A stretch of 21,345 bases of DNA from a virus. The stretch lies in the IMG/VR virus record IMGVR_UViG_3300021959_000489, positions 1 to 21,345 of that record; one strand, given 5' to 3'. Both the position numbers and the translations under genes were made by a program. Below are positions 19,833 through 21,345 of the stretch, piece by piece (positions within the stretch are counted from its first letter, which is position 1; every line of letters begins with the position of its first letter). The notes beneath the pieces were generated by a model that saw nothing but the letters and a program-made list of their open reading frames with translations, had not been told where the DNA came from and made no database searches.

Positions 19833-21345
19833 TGTTTGGTTCTCTCTTTATAATTATTTCTAAAATCTTGAATATTGATAAGATACATTTTCCCTGAACC
19901 ATTATCAAAATATTGATCTCTTCCACCTTCTCTTAAACCAACAGCAAAAATACCATCTCCAATACTTTGCAGAATTAAATTATTTTTTAAACGATCTATA
20001 CCAATTACCTGACCGTTTTGCGCCATTGGTAATGCACCGACTGTTTTAATCCAATCTTCTGAAGAAGCATCTTTAAATAAGTCTTGAAGTTCAGAAGCAT
20101 CTTCGCCATCAACCATAAAATTATTTGGAACAATGATTGGGCGATTATTAAAATATGCTATTCCGCCATAAGTTTTACCTTTAACGGTAATTTGTCCCGC
20201 TGCGAGTTGAATAGCTTGAGCATATTTTTTGGTATCAAATTGCGTTCTGTTAGCAGCAATGCTTTCATAAATAGCATCAGCAGTTGCCGAAATACTGGAT
20301 TTAATACCAACAGGAAAAATACCAGTTGCAAATAAATTGTTTATTGCAGATGCTTTATCTGTTGACTCACCTGTAATTTTAGGAGCTTCTCCAGCATCAA
20401 TAATACGCTGTCCTATTACTGCCGCTCTAACGGTACTGGGACCAGAACCAGCAACCATTAAACCGCCTATATGAGCAATTGTTGGGTCTTTCTCGCTAAT
20501 CTGAGCAAAAACCTCTGGAGCTTGCGGGCCAGCAGATTCTGCTAGATTACCTATAAGTCTCATCCTTAATTCAACATCACCGTCTTTAAAGGCATTTGTA
20601 AAGCGCGTTACTTCATCGTCATTCAAATAACTGTACGGGCCTTCTATATTATTTTGACGACTAAATGCCTTAACTTGAGAAATGCGTTGACCGAATTTAT
20701 CGCCAAACTCATCTGGTTTAAGAACCAATGTTTCAGCAAGATTGATGTCTTCAATTCGACCTATGAATTGTCCAGCACCAACAGGATCGCGCTTTAACTC
20801 TTCACGCATAAAGCTAAGACGTTTCTCAACCGCATTTAGTCGATCAATTTCTTCTGGTATAGCTCCGTCTTTGCGAGCAGCAGCAGCATAACCTTTTCTC
20901 AATGCTTCAAGGTCTGGAATACCCATCCCATTTAATACTTTGTTAAAGTCAGCAGCAGTCTGTGTTTTTGCAAATTTTTTATCAAATTCGCTAACGTCTA
21001 CACCAGCAGCAGCAAGTTTATCACGTTGTGCTAAAAATCTATTTGTTGTTGTCTCATCAGGAACATAACCTTGAGATACAGTTTTATCAGAAAACTTATT
21101 CCAATCACTTAAAAGGTCTTTGCCTTGGCTTTTAAGGTCATTTAACTCTGCTTTAATCTGAGACGCAAAAATAGATATTTTACGTTCAATAACATTGTCA
21201 TCAAGACCTTCAACAAGAAAACCACCCTTCTCTTGTTGGCGTTGTAATTCAACAAGAAATTTACGACGTTCATCCAAAGTCTCTAAGTCATCAAACGCAC
21301 CATCAAGCCTTGCGCTATGAAACTTATTTCTTACATCTATTTCTT
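19829..21345 (-). CDS. Internal virion protein, 5' end beyond window
   Basis: The frame is open from the stop at 19829 to the right edge, giving at least 504 residues. The obvious start (a TTG near 21277) is not needed because upstream codons read on in frame (EIDVRNKFHSARLDGAFDDLE) without a stop, so the true N-terminus lies outside. The visible part is helical and charged at first (KISIFASQIKAELNDLKSQG), with Ala-rich helices later, and ends in a beta-rich region (TVKGKTYGGIAYFNNRPIIV, DGIFAVGLREGG). It is probably the C-terminal part of a large ejected protein. Many such proteins carry a lytic transglycosylase domain at the N-terminus, which cannot be checked here. Confidence 0.65.
   Translation of the reverse strand, partial: EIDVRNKFHSARLDGAFDDLETLDERRKFLVELQRQQEKGGFLVEGLDDNVIERKISIFASQIKAELNDLKSQGKDLLSDWNKFSDKTVSQGYVPDETTTNRFLAQRDKLAAAGVDVSEFDKKFAKTQTAADFNKVLNGMGIPDLEALRKGYAAAARKDGAIPEEIDRLNAVEKRLSFMREELKRDPVGAGQFIGRIEDINLAETLVLKPDEFGDKFGQRISQVKAFSRQNNIEGPYSYLNDDEVTRFTNAFKDGDVELRMRLIGNLAESAGPQAPEVFAQISEKDPTIAHIGGLMVAGSGPSTVRAAVIGQRIIDAGEAPKITGESTDKASAINNLFATGIFPVGIKSSISATADAIYESIAANRTQFDTKKYAQAIQLAAGQITVKGKTYGGIAYFNNRPIIVPNNFMVDGEDASELQDLFKDASSEDWIKTVGALPMAQNGQVIGIDRLKNNLILQSIGDGIFAVGLREGGRDQYFDNGSGKMYLINIQDFRNNYKERTKQ

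Noticed and set aside
1-21345. tRNA genes or CRISPR array
   Set aside because: No cloverleaf-like T-arm (GTTCGAATC) or regularly spaced repeats were noticed, and non-coding space is too small apart from 1866-2141.

Overview
This window is part of the genome of a short-tailed (podovirus-like) dsDNA bacteriophage or a close prophage relative. The evidence is a tail protein with a T7-fibre-type N-terminal adaptor, two pectate-lyase-like beta-helix spikes, three consecutive large virion proteins of the internal/ejected type, a GTA-type three-TM holin beside a T4-like lysozyme, and dense packing with ATGA, TAATG and TGATG junctions. The holin family and the DUF6378-like protein are frequent in phages of Alphaproteobacteria. 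An alphaproteobacterial, possibly marine, host is therefore a reasonable but weakly supported guess. No rRNA, tRNA, CRISPR array or insertion sequence was seen.

Layout from left to right. (1) 1-1865, leftward: a 194-aa protein with an SSB-like C-terminal tip, a winged-HTH protein, a small zinc-ribbon protein, a DUF6378-like protein and one gene running off the edge. Two leftward promoters are predicted, at 593-620 and 1906-1935. (2) 1866-2141: a regulatory interval of 276 bp with a perfect 20-bp palindrome and repeated octamers. (3) 2142-2968, rightward: a cysteine-rich DUF7227-like protein and a 43-aa membrane protein, closed by a bidirectional terminator. (4) 2965-6548, leftward replication/nuclease operon: an Arc-like ribbon-helix-helix protein, two PD-(D/E)XK nucleases, an ssDNA-binding-like protein, then, after a strong hairpin terminator, a TOPRIM primase-RepA-type helicase. 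(5) 6634-8451, rightward: a small serine recombinase, a YqaJ/lambda-type exonuclease and a 72-aa unknown. (6) 8441-21345, leftward late region: a run of large virion proteins (5' end beyond the right edge), T7-type fibre/spike, second fibre, second spike, then a lysis cassette of small membrane proteins, holin and lysozyme, ending in a PDDEXK nuclease.

The genes fit a phage with its own primase-helicase, SSB-like protein and recombination enzymes. Late transcription enters from the right and runs through structural genes into lysis. Two rightward cassettes interrupt the leftward units. Their start regions share about 75 bp of related sequence, so they are probably co-regulated. The two leftward promoters at the left end share a different pair of sequence elements. 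The most interesting features are these two regulatory grammars, the terminator/promoter overlap before the primase, the radical-SAM-like appearance of the DUF7227-type protein, the SSB-tip mimic, and the mosaic receptor-binding proteins. Replicative polymerase, terminase, portal and capsid genes are not in the window.
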